A DNA stretch of 22,335 nt from CAVXAE01 sp044225565 (GCA_044225565.1 JBGAIL010000067.1:1-22335), one strand, 5' to 3'. Counted from the first letter of the stretch, positions 1-7,843 are shown. Notes: generated from the letters alone by a model not told the origin. Program-made: numbers and translations.

Positions 1-478
1 CGAGAGTCACTTCCAACCCGCTTGCCTGCACCCCGAAGGTCACACTGACCTCACTGGTAAAGTCATGAATGCGCGTCTTGTTATCCCGCAAAAATTGTCG
101 CACGGCGTCTTTGACCGACTCCACATTGAAAACATCGGCTTTCCAGACGCGCATGCCGGAGAAACTTCCATCAAGGCTCTCTAGCGATGCTCCACCGCTC
201 AAATTCCAAAAGGAATAGCCCGATTCTGCTATCGCCAAGGAAGCTAGGTTCGTGTGCGGCTCTGAGAGCTTCAGACCAGCTCCTGATAAGACATTCCTTA
301 GAGTTGTCAGTTGCCTGCCGGCCAACGGGTTCTGCTTGGCGATTTGCGTTGGAAGGCCTCTGGGATCAATGGAAAGGAAGGCATTCAGCTCATCGACGGA
401 TTCTTCGTAGACATTCGCTTTGTTGGACAGCAACAGGAAAACAGTCGCAGCGCAAACAGTGAGAAGCGCCCGGACAAT
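1..478 (-). CDS. Partial membrane-anchored protein of unknown function (runs off left edge)
   Basis: The minus-strand frame is open from position 544 to the window edge, so the C-terminus is missing. I do not recognise the family. The translation begins with a hydrophobic segment (ALLTVCAATVFLLL), which fits a signal anchor. A soluble part follows, containing VYEESVDELNAFLSIDPRG, then SFWNLSGGASLESLDGS, then MRVWKADVFNVESVKDAV near the edge. The composition looks like a real protein. No ATG, GTG or TTG lies upstream of the hydrophobic segment in this frame; the 478 end marks an ATT codon chosen only because the anchor needs a start before it. The true start may lie in another frame if the 5' end is frameshifted. 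G+C is about 53% on sampled lines, clearly below the rest of the window, which suggests foreign origin or decay. That the frame is coding is fairly likely; that the gene is intact is uncertain. Confidence 0.55.
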   Translation of the reverse strand, partial: MVRALLTVCAATVFLLLSNKANVYEESVDELNAFLSIDPRGLPTQIAKQNPLAGRQLTTLRNVLSGAGLKLSEPHTNLASLAIAESGYSFWNLSGGASLESLDGSFSGMRVWKADVFNVESVKDAVRQFLRDNKTRIHDFTSEVSVTFGVQASGLEVTL

Positions 479-544
479 GAAGCGAGCGGCGGAGATCGCT
501 CGCTCCCCCGTACCTCTGGAGCAGTTCCCGAGGCACCTCTGTAG

Positions 545-808
545 CTACTTTCTCCGAACAGGGCGCAGTGTTGCTCGTCTTTGCCCTTGATGATCCTAAC
601 CTGTTCGAGGACGTACGCCGCCGGGCCTATCCAGCCGACTCGGACTAGAGTGCCGTGCTGCTGCTATCCGGAGACTGCGTCTGATTTCGACCAACGATGC
701 AGCAGGCAGATCCAAGGCGCCTGTACAGTCAGTGCGAAGGCGGCTCCGCGTCTGAGGCAGACAGCACCCTGTTAAAGGCCCGGGCTATCCAGCCGAGCGC
801 GATCGCGG
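545..808 (-). other. Gene-poor stretch with coding-like minus-strand fragments in shifting frames
   Basis: No complete gene is visible. On the minus strand, short stretches read like protein but change frame: LDLPAASLVEIRRSLRIAAA (about 711-652), then GTLVRVGWIGPAAYVLEQVR continuing as IIKGKDEQHCALFGESSYR (about 654-540), then VPRELLQRYGGASDLRR, before the frame of the left-edge ORF. A 12-nt direct repeat, CTATCCAGCCGA, occurs at 627-638 and 785-796. The simplest readings are a decayed gene or local sequence errors. Confidence 0.3.
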
Positions 809-931
809 TTATGCTGGCAGGACATAGAAGAACAGTTGCCCGCTGAGCGTAACGACCGCAAAGATCGCGAGAGTGCCTTGGAGCTCGCGGCCACCGCCGA
901 AGGCGGCAGCGGTGAGTAGCAGGTTCTTCAT
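809..931 (-). CDS. Small hydrophobic protein, 40 aa
   Basis: A short minus-strand ORF starts at an ATG (929-931) with a Shine-Dalgarno GGAGG about 10 nt upstream, and ends at TAA (809-811). It encodes MKNLLLTAAAFGGG, then a hydrophobic segment LAIFAVVTLSGQLFFYVLPA, so a single-span membrane peptide is expected. Past the stop, a neighbouring frame continues plausibly as ITAIALGWIARAFNRVLSAS down to about 729. The 40-aa product may therefore be a truncated form of a longer membrane protein with a frameshift. No homologue is recognised. It lies between the broken acyltransferase and the unknown left-edge ORF on the same strand. The strong ribosome-binding site is the main reason for listing it. 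Confidence 0.4.
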   Translation of the reverse strand: MKNLLLTAAAFGGGRELQGTLAIFAVVTLSGQLFFYVLPA

Positions 932-1387
932 GGTGGCAGAGCCTCCGGTTACAGGTGTGCGAGCTTGGCCCTCGTGATCTGAATGGAGGCTGTCTCGCCA
1001 TTACCGGGTGCGTATGTTGGAGATGCGTCGAACTGTTGACGCGCATGGAAGCACTTTCAGAGAATAAAGTTGTTGAAGCTGCTGCATCGCGTTTGAGCGC
1101 GGTGCAGAGGGGGGCCAAGACAGGGGAATGTCGAAAAATTGAACCGTGGGCTTTGGCTGGTGGATCAACGCGTTGGGGGCAGAAATTCAATTCCACCTCT
1201 GGCCACCATATCCTCTTCGCCGCACTTCGCTCCCTGCCCTCCGCACTGCGCTGCATGCGACATAAGTTCATGATATTCCTGGCTTCCCTTCCACCACGAC
1301 AGGCAAGTCGAGCAAGGGTTTCACCGTCGTTGCCGCCGTGTCCGGCGACGTTCGCAAAGCCAGGCCGGATCGGCAGCGCCCTCAAGA
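932..1387. other. Intergenic stretch without a supported gene
   Basis: No ORF here has a convincing start, ribosome-binding site or protein-like composition. The segment around 1130-1212 vaguely resembles the 3' half of a tRNA (an ATTCAAT loop followed by a GGCCACCA end), but the T-stem does not pair and no anticodon arm is seen. The longer reading frames crossing this interval are continuations or shadows of the broken acyltransferase gene. Confidence 0.5.
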
Positions 1388-2316
1388 TCATGGCCCTCGT
1401 TCCGAGAGCGGATGAAGACGCCAGCGGCGGTGATGCCAGCTCCACAGCCGCGGGTTGTCCCTGATCAGTCCCTCGGTGATTTTCAGCATCCGCTCGAGAT
1501 CTTCGATCTCGGAGCGTGCCTTGCCCGGATTGAGGAATGGCCTGCGGATTCCGAAGCGCCACCGCGGCTCTGCACATGTCGCCACCGGCAGGACGAGCGC
1601 CTCGGACTTTCGGGGCTGTGGGTGGGCGGGACAAGGGGATCGCCATGTCTCCGTCCAGGAACCCCGCGACGAGGCCGTCCTGGGCTCTCTTCGTTCCCTG
1701 ATCGATGGAGATGTAGACGACGCGGTTGTGCCGCAGGGCCTTGAGCATCTTCGCGTACGCCGCCAGGCCTTCATTCGCGAGAATCGCTTCGACTCCATAG
1801 GCGGCGATACCTCGCTCGAAGAACCCGGATTCCATCATGGGCGCTTCCCGATGGGCGACGCTCAAGGGAATGCCTCGTTCAGAGAGGTGCACGAGCAGCA
1901 ATGCAGTGTTTCCCATGTGGGTTCCCAGCAATATGACGCCGCGCCCCCGGTCCAGCGCGGCTCGGATGGTCGATACCGCTCACTTCCACCTGGGTCATCA
2001 GCGCCTGGTTGCCCTGATGACGGTCCAGCGCTTTCAATATCTCCAGCACGACCGCATTGCTGAGCCGGAATGCCTGACGCAGGGTCTCCTTCGCTTCGCG
2101 CCTGTTCTCGAGCGCGAGGACGGTCTCCATTTCGCGTGTCATGCGTTTGCGCGAGCGATGGAGGAGTCGGAACTGCAGCTCACCGAGCAGAAATCCGAGG
2201 AGTCGCACCTGCTTGAAGGAAAGCGGGCGAACGCCGACCCGGCAAAGGCGAAACAGGGCTCTACGGGCAGCCCTCTCGACCCTCAACCACATCGGTACCC
2301 GCGGCGCTTCGTACAT
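1388..2316 (-). pseudogene. Frameshifted lipid A / lysophospholipid acyltransferase (HtrB/LpxL-like)
   Basis: Three successive minus-strand frames join into one acyltransferase of the HtrB/LpxL type. The N-terminal part starts at ATG 2316 (MYEAPRVPMWLRVERAARRA) and runs to VEVSGID near 1972. The middle part resumes in a second frame as IRAALDRGRGVILLGTHMGN, then VVYISIDQGTKRAQDG and FLDGDMAIPLS near 1640. The C-terminal part, in a third frame, contains EALVLPVATCAEPRWRF, then LIRDNPRLWSWHHRRWR, and stops at 1388. The final W-W-HHRRW signature and the GTHMGN block are typical of the family. Each junction needs a +1-type shift, and the second also seems to have lost several codons. The H-x4-D/E catalytic pair is incomplete: H is present but the residue at +5 is Ala. 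It starts 16 nt after the histidine kinase stop, so it was probably co-transcribed with the two-component system and acted in lipid A or ornithine/glycerolipid acylation at the inner membrane. Confidence 0.75.
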
Positions 2317-2332
2317 GGATGCCCGACGCCCC

Positions 2333-3694
2333 TCACGAAGCTGCGTCGACGGGAAAAGACCAGCGCACGAGCAGGCCCGGACGAGCGTCTTCCAGGGCGA
2401 TCCTGGAGCGATGCGCATCGGCTACGGCCTTCACGAAGCTGAGTCCAAGCCCGAGGCCGTGAATCTCCGAGGTCTCCGGAAGACGAACGAATCGCTCGAA
2501 GACGTTCTGGCGCTGCTCTTCCGGAACGCCGCGTCCATCGTCGACGATCCGGACCTGGACCCCCGTCGCCGTCCGCTCTCCCATGACATCCACCCGGCCG
2601 TGCGCCGGGGAGAACTTGATGGCGTTGTCCAGTATGTTGCCGATCGCCTGAAAGAGGAGATTGCGATTTCCGATGATGCGCAGGCCGGCCGGAACGGACA
2701 GATTCAGAGTGATGCCACGTTCCTCCGCCGATGGAACGAACGTCTCGGACGCATCGGCGAGGAGCTGCGAAAGGTCCAGCTCTCCCATCTCGACGTTGTC
2801 CCGGATGCTCTCTATCCTCCCGATGCGCAGCACGGCGTCGAAGAGACTGATGACGTTCTCGGCTTCGATGACGGCGTCATCGACCAATCGTCGCGCTTGT
2901 GGAGGCACCGAAGCGCTCAGCTCGCTGAGGTCGGCGTGCAGACGGGTCAGCGGCGTCCGCAGCTCATGCGCGACGGCGTCGGATACCCGGCGAAGCGAGG
3001 TCAGCAGCCCCTGGATCCTGTTGAGCATGAGATTCAGGGTCTCGGCGAGGCGGTCCAGGTCGTCACCGCTCTTGTACGTAGGGATGCGCTCTGAAAGGTC
3101 GCCGTCCATGACGCGCCGCGCGGTGACGTTGATGGAGTCGACCCGTTTGCCGATCGCGCGGCTCATGACGATGCCGCCGACGAGGCCGAACAGCACGCCG
3201 CCGAAGATCAGCCACCGCGCCGCTTCCAGAAGCGTGGCCTGGCGCTGCCGCAGCTCCTCGATGTCGCGCCCCACCATGAGCCGGGAGCCGTCCGGCAATC
3301 GCTGATCCAGCACCAGGGCCGTGTGGTCGTACTCTTCGCCGTTGTGATAGGTGTCCGCCTCGATGGAAACCCACCGTTCCCCCTCGAAGCTCAGCCATCT
3401 CGGCAGATTGCTGAAGAGCACGCGGTCGTCCTGCGCGAGCAGGGCGTAGTAATGCGTCCGGTTCGCCTCCAGATGCGAGCGGGCTTCGAGCGCTGCGCGC
3501 AATCCAGTCGGTCCGGAGCTGATCGAGAGCTGGACGAGCGGGGCATTCTCCGCCTGGATATCCGCCTTCACGGAGCCTATCGGCTGCCGAACGCTCACGG
3601 CATAGTAGCCAACCAGGAGCAGCGCTATCGAAACGGAGAACACCAATGCGTAGAGCAGGGTCAGCCTGAACAGGAGGCTGCCCAGCAGTCTCAT
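2333..3694 (-). CDS. Sensor histidine kinase with HAMP domain
   Basis: This 453-aa membrane sensor kinase phosphorylates the response regulator encoded just upstream. In order: transmembrane segment 1 (about residues 10-32), a periplasmic sensor region (about 33-158), transmembrane segment 2 (WLIFGGVLFGLVGGIVM, 161-177), a HAMP linker (about 178-232), a HisKA domain with the phospho-acceptor in VAHELRTPLTRLHADL (His243), and an ATPase domain with the N box NILDNAIKFSP, G1 box VDDGRGVPEE and G2 box GLGLGLSFVK. The architecture and length match the EnvZ/QseC/CusS-like class. The ATG at 3694 overlaps the regulator stop (ATGA, 3691-3694), which indicates translational coupling. The sensed signal is unknown. 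The presence of a downstream acyltransferase and divergent surface-polymer genes suggests an envelope-related stimulus, as inference. Confidence 0.95.
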   Translation of the reverse strand: MRLLGSLLFRLTLLYALVFSVSIALLLVGYYAVSVRQPIGSVKADIQAENAPLVQLSISSGPTGLRAALEARSHLEANRTHYYALLAQDDRVLFSNLPRWLSFEGERWVSIEADTYHNGEEYDHTALVLDQRLPDGSRLMVGRDIEELRQRQATLLEAARWLIFGGVLFGLVGGIVMSRAIGKRVDSINVTARRVMDGDLSERIPTYKSGDDLDRLAETLNLMLNRIQGLLTSLRRVSDAVAHELRTPLTRLHADLSELSASVPPQARRLVDDAVIEAENVISLFDAVLRIGRIESIRDNVEMGELDLSQLLADASETFVPSAEERGITLNLSVPAGLRIIGNRNLLFQAIGNILDNAIKFSPAHGRVDVMGERTATGVQVRIVDDGRGVPEEQRQNVFERFVRLPETSEIHGLGLGLSFVKAVADAHRSRIALEDARPGLLVRWSFPVDAAS

Positions 3695-4368
3695 GGTTCT
3701 GCCCGAATCACATATCCGGTTCCCCGCACCGTGTGGATCAGGGGCTTCTGGAACTCGCGATCGATCTTCTGGCGCAGCTTGCTCATGAACTGGTCGACGA
3801 TGTTGGTCTGCGGATCGAAGCTGTACTCCCAGACTCTCTCCAGCAGCATGGAGCGCGTCACGACGCGATTGGCATTGCGGACCAGGACCTCGAGTAGCCT
3901 GAACTCGCGCGGCGTCAGATCGATCCTCCTGCCCGAGCGCTGCACGGTTCGACCGAGGAGGTCGATCTCGAGATCGGCCAATGACAGCTTGCTCGGCTCG
4001 TCGGACAACACCGGCCGTCGCGTGAGCGCATCGACACGCGCTGCCAGTTCCGTCATGGCGAACGGCTTGGAGAGGTAGTCGTCGGCGCCACTGCGCAGCC
4101 CGCGCACCCGTTCCTCGACGTCGCTGAGCGCAGTGAGCATCAGGATCGGCGTCCTGTTCCCCGCTGCACGCAGAGTCTTGAGGATCGTCATGCCATCGAC
4201 CGCGGGAAGCATGCGATCGAGCACGATGACGTCGTAATCCTCGGCGGCCGCCTGGATCAGGCCTGCGCGCCCGTCGCCGCATTGGGTTACGACATGCCCT
4301 TCCTCGCGCAGTCCCTTCGCGACGTAGGAAGCCACGCGCTCATCGTCTTCGATCACGAGTATGTGCAT
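3691..4368 (-). CDS. OmpR/PhoB-family response regulator
   Basis: This 225-aa DNA-binding regulator has an N-terminal receiver domain with acidic residues EDD at 7-9, the phospho-acceptor Asp51 in VIVLDRMLPAVDG, Thr79 in MLTA and Lys101 in YLSKPF. A PhoB-type winged helix occupies about residues 125-222, with RIDLTPREFRLLEVLVRNA and the C-terminal HTVRGTGYVI. The ATG at 4368 is preferred over an upstream in-frame ATG at 4437. It has GGAG 7 nt upstream, and the protein then begins MHILVIEDDE as the family does. The stop overlaps the kinase start. The gene faces the glycerophosphotransferase gene across a 167-nt region that contains two palindromes, which are candidate binding sites for autoregulation. 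Confidence 0.95.
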   Translation of the reverse strand: MHILVIEDDERVASYVAKGLREEGHVVTQCGDGRAGLIQAAAEDYDVIVLDRMLPAVDGMTILKTLRAAGNRTPILMLTALSDVEERVRGLRSGADDYLSKPFAMTELAARVDALTRRPVLSDEPSKLSLADLEIDLLGRTVQRSGRRIDLTPREFRLLEVLVRNANRVVTRSMLLERVWEYSFDPQTNIVDQFMSKLRQKIDREFQKPLIHTVRGTGYVIRAEP

Positions 4369-4421
4369 ACCGCAGCTCCAGGGCCGGCTTTGACTCTCCC
4401 CGAAAACAGCATGCAGCACGG

Positions 4422-4451
4422 GATCGGCGCCGATCATTTAGATTTCTAAAT
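4422..4451. promoter_or_regulatory. Two abutting palindromes in a divergent promoter region
   Basis: GATCGGCGCCGATC (4422-4435) is a perfect 14-nt palindrome. It is immediately followed by ATTTAGA-TT-TCTAAAT (4436-4451), an inverted repeat with 7-nt arms that is strikingly A+T-rich for this sequence. They lie 54-83 nt upstream of the response regulator start and about 85-115 nt upstream of the divergent glycerophosphotransferase start. This is a typical place for an operator. Which protein binds is not shown by the sequence; the adjacent response regulator is the obvious candidate. Confidence 0.5.
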
Positions 4452-4535
4452 TCATCGCCAATCTGGGGAACATCCCGCGCTGATAAAACCCGGCCATGGA
4501 ACGGCCGGCCCGGCAAAGTCTACGGCAAATCGTCT

Positions 4536-5798
4536 ATGGGCGACGCCACTCCTGAGAGAGCCGCCGGGCCCTGGCCGATTTCGCACGCCCCCCTGCAGCC
4601 GTGGGCGCTCGAGCCCCGGTGCGAGCCGGCGCCCTTCGGGCGCGTCGGCTTTCTTCTCAATCACGAAGGCGCGCATCAGGTCGCTCATGCGATGCCGATC
4701 GCGCTTGCCATGTCGGCTGCATACCCCGACGTCCGCGTGGAAGTCTTCGTGGCGGCCGGAGCCGCGGAGGCGGAAGCCCGTCGATTTGCGGCCGCCGCAA
4801 ACAGCAGGATCACCATCACGACGCTGAAGGGTGCCGGTTGGGTGGGGCGCGCCGTGTCGGCGCTGACGGGCGACTGCGTGCCGGGCGAGCGGGTATCGAT
4901 TCTGAGTCGGAACCGAGGGAGCTTCTCGGCTCTCGATGCGCTGGTGGTTCCCGAAAAGACCTCGCTGATGCTCAAGTCGCACTTCGGGTTGAGTGATCTT
5001 CCGCTGATTCATACCCGGCACGGCGCCGGAGATCGTGCGATCGGCTTCGACAAGGCGAGCGGCCGCTTCGATTTCATCCTTCTTTCGGGTGAGAAAGTGC
5101 TGCATCGGCTCAAGGATCTCGGGCATCTGCAGCCCGACCGCTTCGCGATAGTCGGGTATCCGAAGTTCGACCAGCTGGCGACCCCGCAGCCGCGCCGACG
5201 GATCTTCGACAACGCGCGCCCGACCGTGCTCTACAATCCACATGCCTCTCCGTGCCTGTCGTCCTGGTACCTGCAGGGACCCGAGATCCTGGAATTTTTC
5301 GCGCGGCAGACGCGTTTCAATCTCATCTTCGCGCCCCACGTGATGCTGTTCGCGAAGCGTTACCAGGCATCCCTGTCACCGCCGGGCATCTCCAGGGTTC
5401 CGCCCGTCCCCGGGCACATCGCGAAGCTGCCGCACATTCACGTCGATCTCGGCAGCCCGGCGAGCGTCGACATGACGTACACGCGACTCGCGGATATCTA
5501 TCTCGGGGATGCGAGCAGCCAGGTCTACGAGTTTCTCGCTACGCCGCGGCCATGCATCTTCGTCAACGCCCGGGATCTGGCATGGAAGGGCAATGCGAAC
5601 TTCATGCATTGGACGACCGGCCCGGTGGTGTCCGACCTCGCCGGCCTCGAGCGAGCCCTCGATGAAGCGCAGGCCCGTCCAGGCTCGTATCGGGAGGTTC
5701 AGGAACGTCTGTTCGCCTATACGTTCGACATGACACCGGAGCTGTCTGCCCAGCGCGCTGCCCGAGCGATCATCGGATGGCTGAAGCAGAGGCATTGA
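4536..5798 (+). CDS. CDP-glycerol glycerophosphotransferase-like protein (TagB/TagF superfamily)
   Basis: This 420-aa protein resembles the glycerophosphotransferases that add polyol-phosphate units to a growing polymer at the cytoplasmic membrane. Supporting motifs are IVGYPKFDQL, VLYNPHASPCLSSW (a nucleotide-binding region followed by a conserved Ser pair), NLIFAPHVML, and YLGDASSQVYEFLATPRPCIF around residue 325, which matches the family's D-x-S-S-x-x-x-E-(F/Y) block. No signal peptide or clear membrane segment is seen, so a peripheral cytoplasmic-face enzyme is expected. The ATG at 4536 has only a weak ribosome-binding site, so the start is not firm. It is the first gene of a four-gene plus-strand surface-polymer cluster. 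In Gram-negatives this superfamily takes part in capsule and lipopolysaccharide decoration rather than teichoic acid. The transferred group cannot be named from the sequence. Confidence 0.85.
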   Translation: MGDATPERAAGPWPISHAPLQPWALEPRCEPAPFGRVGFLLNHEGAHQVAHAMPIALAMSAAYPDVRVEVFVAAGAAEAEARRFAAAANSRITITTLKGAGWVGRAVSALTGDCVPGERVSILSRNRGSFSALDALVVPEKTSLMLKSHFGLSDLPLIHTRHGAGDRAIGFDKASGRFDFILLSGEKVLHRLKDLGHLQPDRFAIVGYPKFDQLATPQPRRRIFDNARPTVLYNPHASPCLSSWYLQGPEILEFFARQTRFNLIFAPHVMLFAKRYQASLSPPGISRVPPVPGHIAKLPHIHVDLGSPASVDMTYTRLADIYLGDASSQVYEFLATPRPCIFVNARDLAWKGNANFMHWTTGPVVSDLAGLERALDEAQARPGSYREVQERLFAYTFDMTPELSAQRAARAIIGWLKQRH

Positions 5799-5830
5799 TG
5801 AAGGTTCGCGGTGGCCTCCAGCGAGCCTCG

Positions 5831-5874
5831 GGATACCCCGGTATCCACGCGCCGGCCGGTCGAAGGATCGACCG
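5831..5874 (+). other. Two tandem hairpins between cluster genes
   Basis: The 97-nt gap between the glycerophosphotransferase and the GT4 gene holds two perfect inverted repeats. The first is GGATACC-CC-GGTATCC (5831-5846). The second is CGGTCGA-AGGA-TCGACCG (5857-5874), a 7-bp stem closed by a 4-nt loop. Neither is followed by a run of T, so they are not classical intrinsic terminators. They could attenuate transcription, stabilise mRNA ends or mark an insertion scar. Confidence 0.45.
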
Positions 5875-5895
5875 CCCGGCCCATTTCGTGACGCC

Positions 5896-7035
5896 ATGCG
5901 CATCGCCTATCTGATCAACGGACTCAACGGGGGCGGGGCGGCCTTTCCGATGATCCAGGTGATAGGGCTGATGCGCGAGCTCGGTCACGAGGTCCGCGTC
6001 ATCGCCATGATGCCGCAGGACGGCAAGGCTCGACACCGGCTGGCGGGCGCCGGGATCCCGTGCGAGGTGGCCGGTCGCGGCACGTCGGACGCGCTTCCGC
6101 AGTTTCTCCGCCTGATGGAAAGTCTTCGCGCGGACAGACCCGACCTCCTGTGGACCTCGCTGACGCGCGGCACGGTCTTTGGACAGATCGCCGGCCGGCT
6201 GCTTGGATTGCCCGTCGTCAGCTGGCAGCACAGTGCCTACCTCAAACCGGGAAACGTCGCGCTCTTGCGCTGCACGAGGCGCTATACGTCACATTGGATC
6301 GCTGATTCAGAGTCCGTGCGCGCGTTCGCGGAGCGAAAGCTGAATCTGGATGTCGGCGACGTGACGGTCTGGCCTCCCTTCGTGGCCGACGCCGATGCGC
6401 CCACGGCCGTCGCCTGGAATGGAAGCGGCGCTCTGTGTCTGGGCTCCCTCGGCCGATTGCACCACAGCAAGCAGTATGACGTTCTCTTGCGCGCACTGGC
6501 CCGCGCGCGCGACCTCGACCCAGGGATCGCAAAACGATTCGAGCTGTCGATCGCGGGGGACGGGCCTGAATTGCAGGCTTTGACGGCGCTGGCCGCGAAG
6601 CTGCGCTTGAGCAATGTCCGGTTCCCTGGCTTCGTCGAGGATGCCGCGGCTTTCCTGTCCGGATTGCACGGATACGTGCAGACCTCGTTCAAGGAGGGTT
6701 TCTGTATCGCGGCACACGAGGCGATGCAGGCGGGACTGCCGGTAATCGCGACCCGTGTGGGGGAGCTGGCCTACAGCGTATGCCCCGGGGAGACGGGCTG
6801 GCTCTGCGAAGCGGGTGACGTCGAAGCACTCGCGAAAGCCATGCTCGCCTTCGCCCGTGATCCCGAGGCCGCCGCTGCCTTGGGCGGGCGGGCTCGCGCC
6901 CGGGTGCTCGAGCGGTACTCACCATCGAGGTTTCGCGGCACGGGGGAGCGGATCCTGGCCTCCATTCAGCGCAGCATGGCGGACACGGCGTCTTCCAGGA
7001 GCCCGGCAGCCTCCGATTCACGGGGTGTCCAATGA
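5896..7035 (+). CDS. Glycosyltransferase family 4 protein
   Basis: This 379-aa retaining glycosyltransferase has a GT-B fold. The N-terminal half starts MRIAYLINGLNGGGAAFPM with the glycine-rich loop of GT4 enzymes. The C-terminal half carries SLGRLHHSKQYDVLLRA, LSIAGDGPELQAL and the E-x7-E motif in KEGFCIAAHEAMQAG (Glu267 and Glu275), which binds the nucleotide-sugar donor. Length and domain order are normal for the family. It has no signal peptide and would act at the cytoplasmic face, adding a sugar to a lipid- or polymer-bound acceptor. The stop overlaps the next start (ATGA, 7032-7035), so it is translationally coupled to the deacetylase. Donor and acceptor sugars are not predictable here. 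Confidence 0.93.
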   Translation: MRIAYLINGLNGGGAAFPMIQVIGLMRELGHEVRVIAMMPQDGKARHRLAGAGIPCEVAGRGTSDALPQFLRLMESLRADRPDLLWTSLTRGTVFGQIAGRLLGLPVVSWQHSAYLKPGNVALLRCTRRYTSHWIADSESVRAFAERKLNLDVGDVTVWPPFVADADAPTAVAWNGSGALCLGSLGRLHHSKQYDVLLRALARARDLDPGIAKRFELSIAGDGPELQALTALAAKLRLSNVRFPGFVEDAAAFLSGLHGYVQTSFKEGFCIAAHEAMQAGLPVIATRVGELAYSVCPGETGWLCEAGDVEALAKAMLAFARDPEAAAALGGRARARVLERYSPSRFRGTGERILASIQRSMADTASSRSPAASDSRGVQ

Positions 7036-7817
7036 TCCCGCCAGCGCCGACCACGGTGAATGCCGGCCGCTTTGCGATGCCGGCAGAGCCAATTCCGATT
7101 CTCACCTACCACAACATCGGGAAAGCACCCGACGGCTCGACGCATCAGGGGCTCTATCTGAGCGTCGAGAAGTTCCGCTCCCATTTGCGAACCCTCGAGC
7201 GGCTCGGGTATCGCGGTGTGTCGATGGACGAAGGCCTGCCCTATCTTCGTGGCGAGGAGAGCGGGCGCGTGGCCATCATCACACTGGATGATGGGTACGT
7301 GGACAACCTCGACCACGCGTTACCCGCCTTGCAGGAATACGGCTTCACCGCCACGTGTTATCTGGTCTCCGAGAGGCTGGGCGCCTTCAATACCTGGGAC
7401 AGCCACATCTTGCGAGTGCGCAAGCCGACCATGAGCCCCGGGCAGGTCCATGGCTGGCTGTCGTGCGGAATGCAGGTCGGTGCGCACACCCTCACTCACG
7501 CACACCTGCCGCGTCTAAAGCCGGCCGACAAGCGCCGGGAGATCATTGACGCCAAAAAGCGTCTGGAAGACACATTCGGGCGTAACGTCGATCATTTCTG
7601 CTTTCCATACGGCGAATATGATGCGGAATGCCTCAAGGCCGTCGCCGACGCCGGCTACGCGACTGCGGTCACCACCGAGCGCGCACGAGTTCGTCGTGGC
7701 TGCAGCTTGCTGCGTCTGCCGAGGATGGGTAACAGCGGCAGGCGCAGCCCACTCGTATTTCAGTTGCGTGCTCTGCTTTGGCGCTTGCAGGACTCGATGG
7801 CCATGGGCCATTCCTGA
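7032..7817 (+). CDS. Polysaccharide deacetylase (NodB homology domain)
   Basis: This 261-aa carbohydrate esterase family 4 protein removes N- or O-acetyl groups from sugars, using a metal held by an Asp-His-His triad. The motifs are visible: ITLDDGY (motif 1, Asp86 general base and Asp87 metal ligand), GAHTLTHAHL (motif 2, His152 and His156) and HFCFPYGEYD (motif 3, about 188-197). The upstream block ILTYHNIG also fits family members. No export signal is evident, so action on a lipid-linked intermediate in the cytoplasm is possible. It is coupled to the GT4 gene by an ATGA overlap and is followed 26 nt later by the Stealth-family gene. The role in glycan maturation is inferred from this context. 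Confidence 0.92.
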   Translation: MIPPAPTTVNAGRFAMPAEPIPILTYHNIGKAPDGSTHQGLYLSVEKFRSHLRTLERLGYRGVSMDEGLPYLRGEESGRVAIITLDDGYVDNLDHALPALQEYGFTATCYLVSERLGAFNTWDSHILRVRKPTMSPGQVHGWLSCGMQVGAHTLTHAHLPRLKPADKRREIIDAKKRLEDTFGRNVDHFCFPYGEYDAECLKAVADAGYATAVTTERARVRRGCSLLRLPRMGNSGRRSPLVFQLRALLWRLQDSMAMGHS

Positions 7818-7843
7818 GTCGGGCCGCGAGCTGCGGAGCGCGA

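Noticed and set aside
1130..1212. A tRNA or tRNA-derived attachment site
   Set aside because: It has a T-loop-like ATTCAAT and a GGCCACCA end, but the T-stem does not pair and no anticodon or D arm can be folded.
729..1931. A single 400-aa minus-strand gene
   Set aside because: Only its first third is real acyltransferase sequence; the rest is an out-of-frame run-on through non-coding DNA, so it was treated as part of the pseudogene.
4496..4555. Short ORF with ATG before the glycerophosphotransferase (possible leader peptide)
   Set aside because: Only 19 codons, out of frame with the gene, no ribosome-binding site and no regulatory feature such as codon runs.
5798..5911. 37-aa ORF overlapping the glycerophosphotransferase stop
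   Set aside because: It consists largely of the hairpin sequences, has no ribosome-binding site and overlaps the GT4 start.
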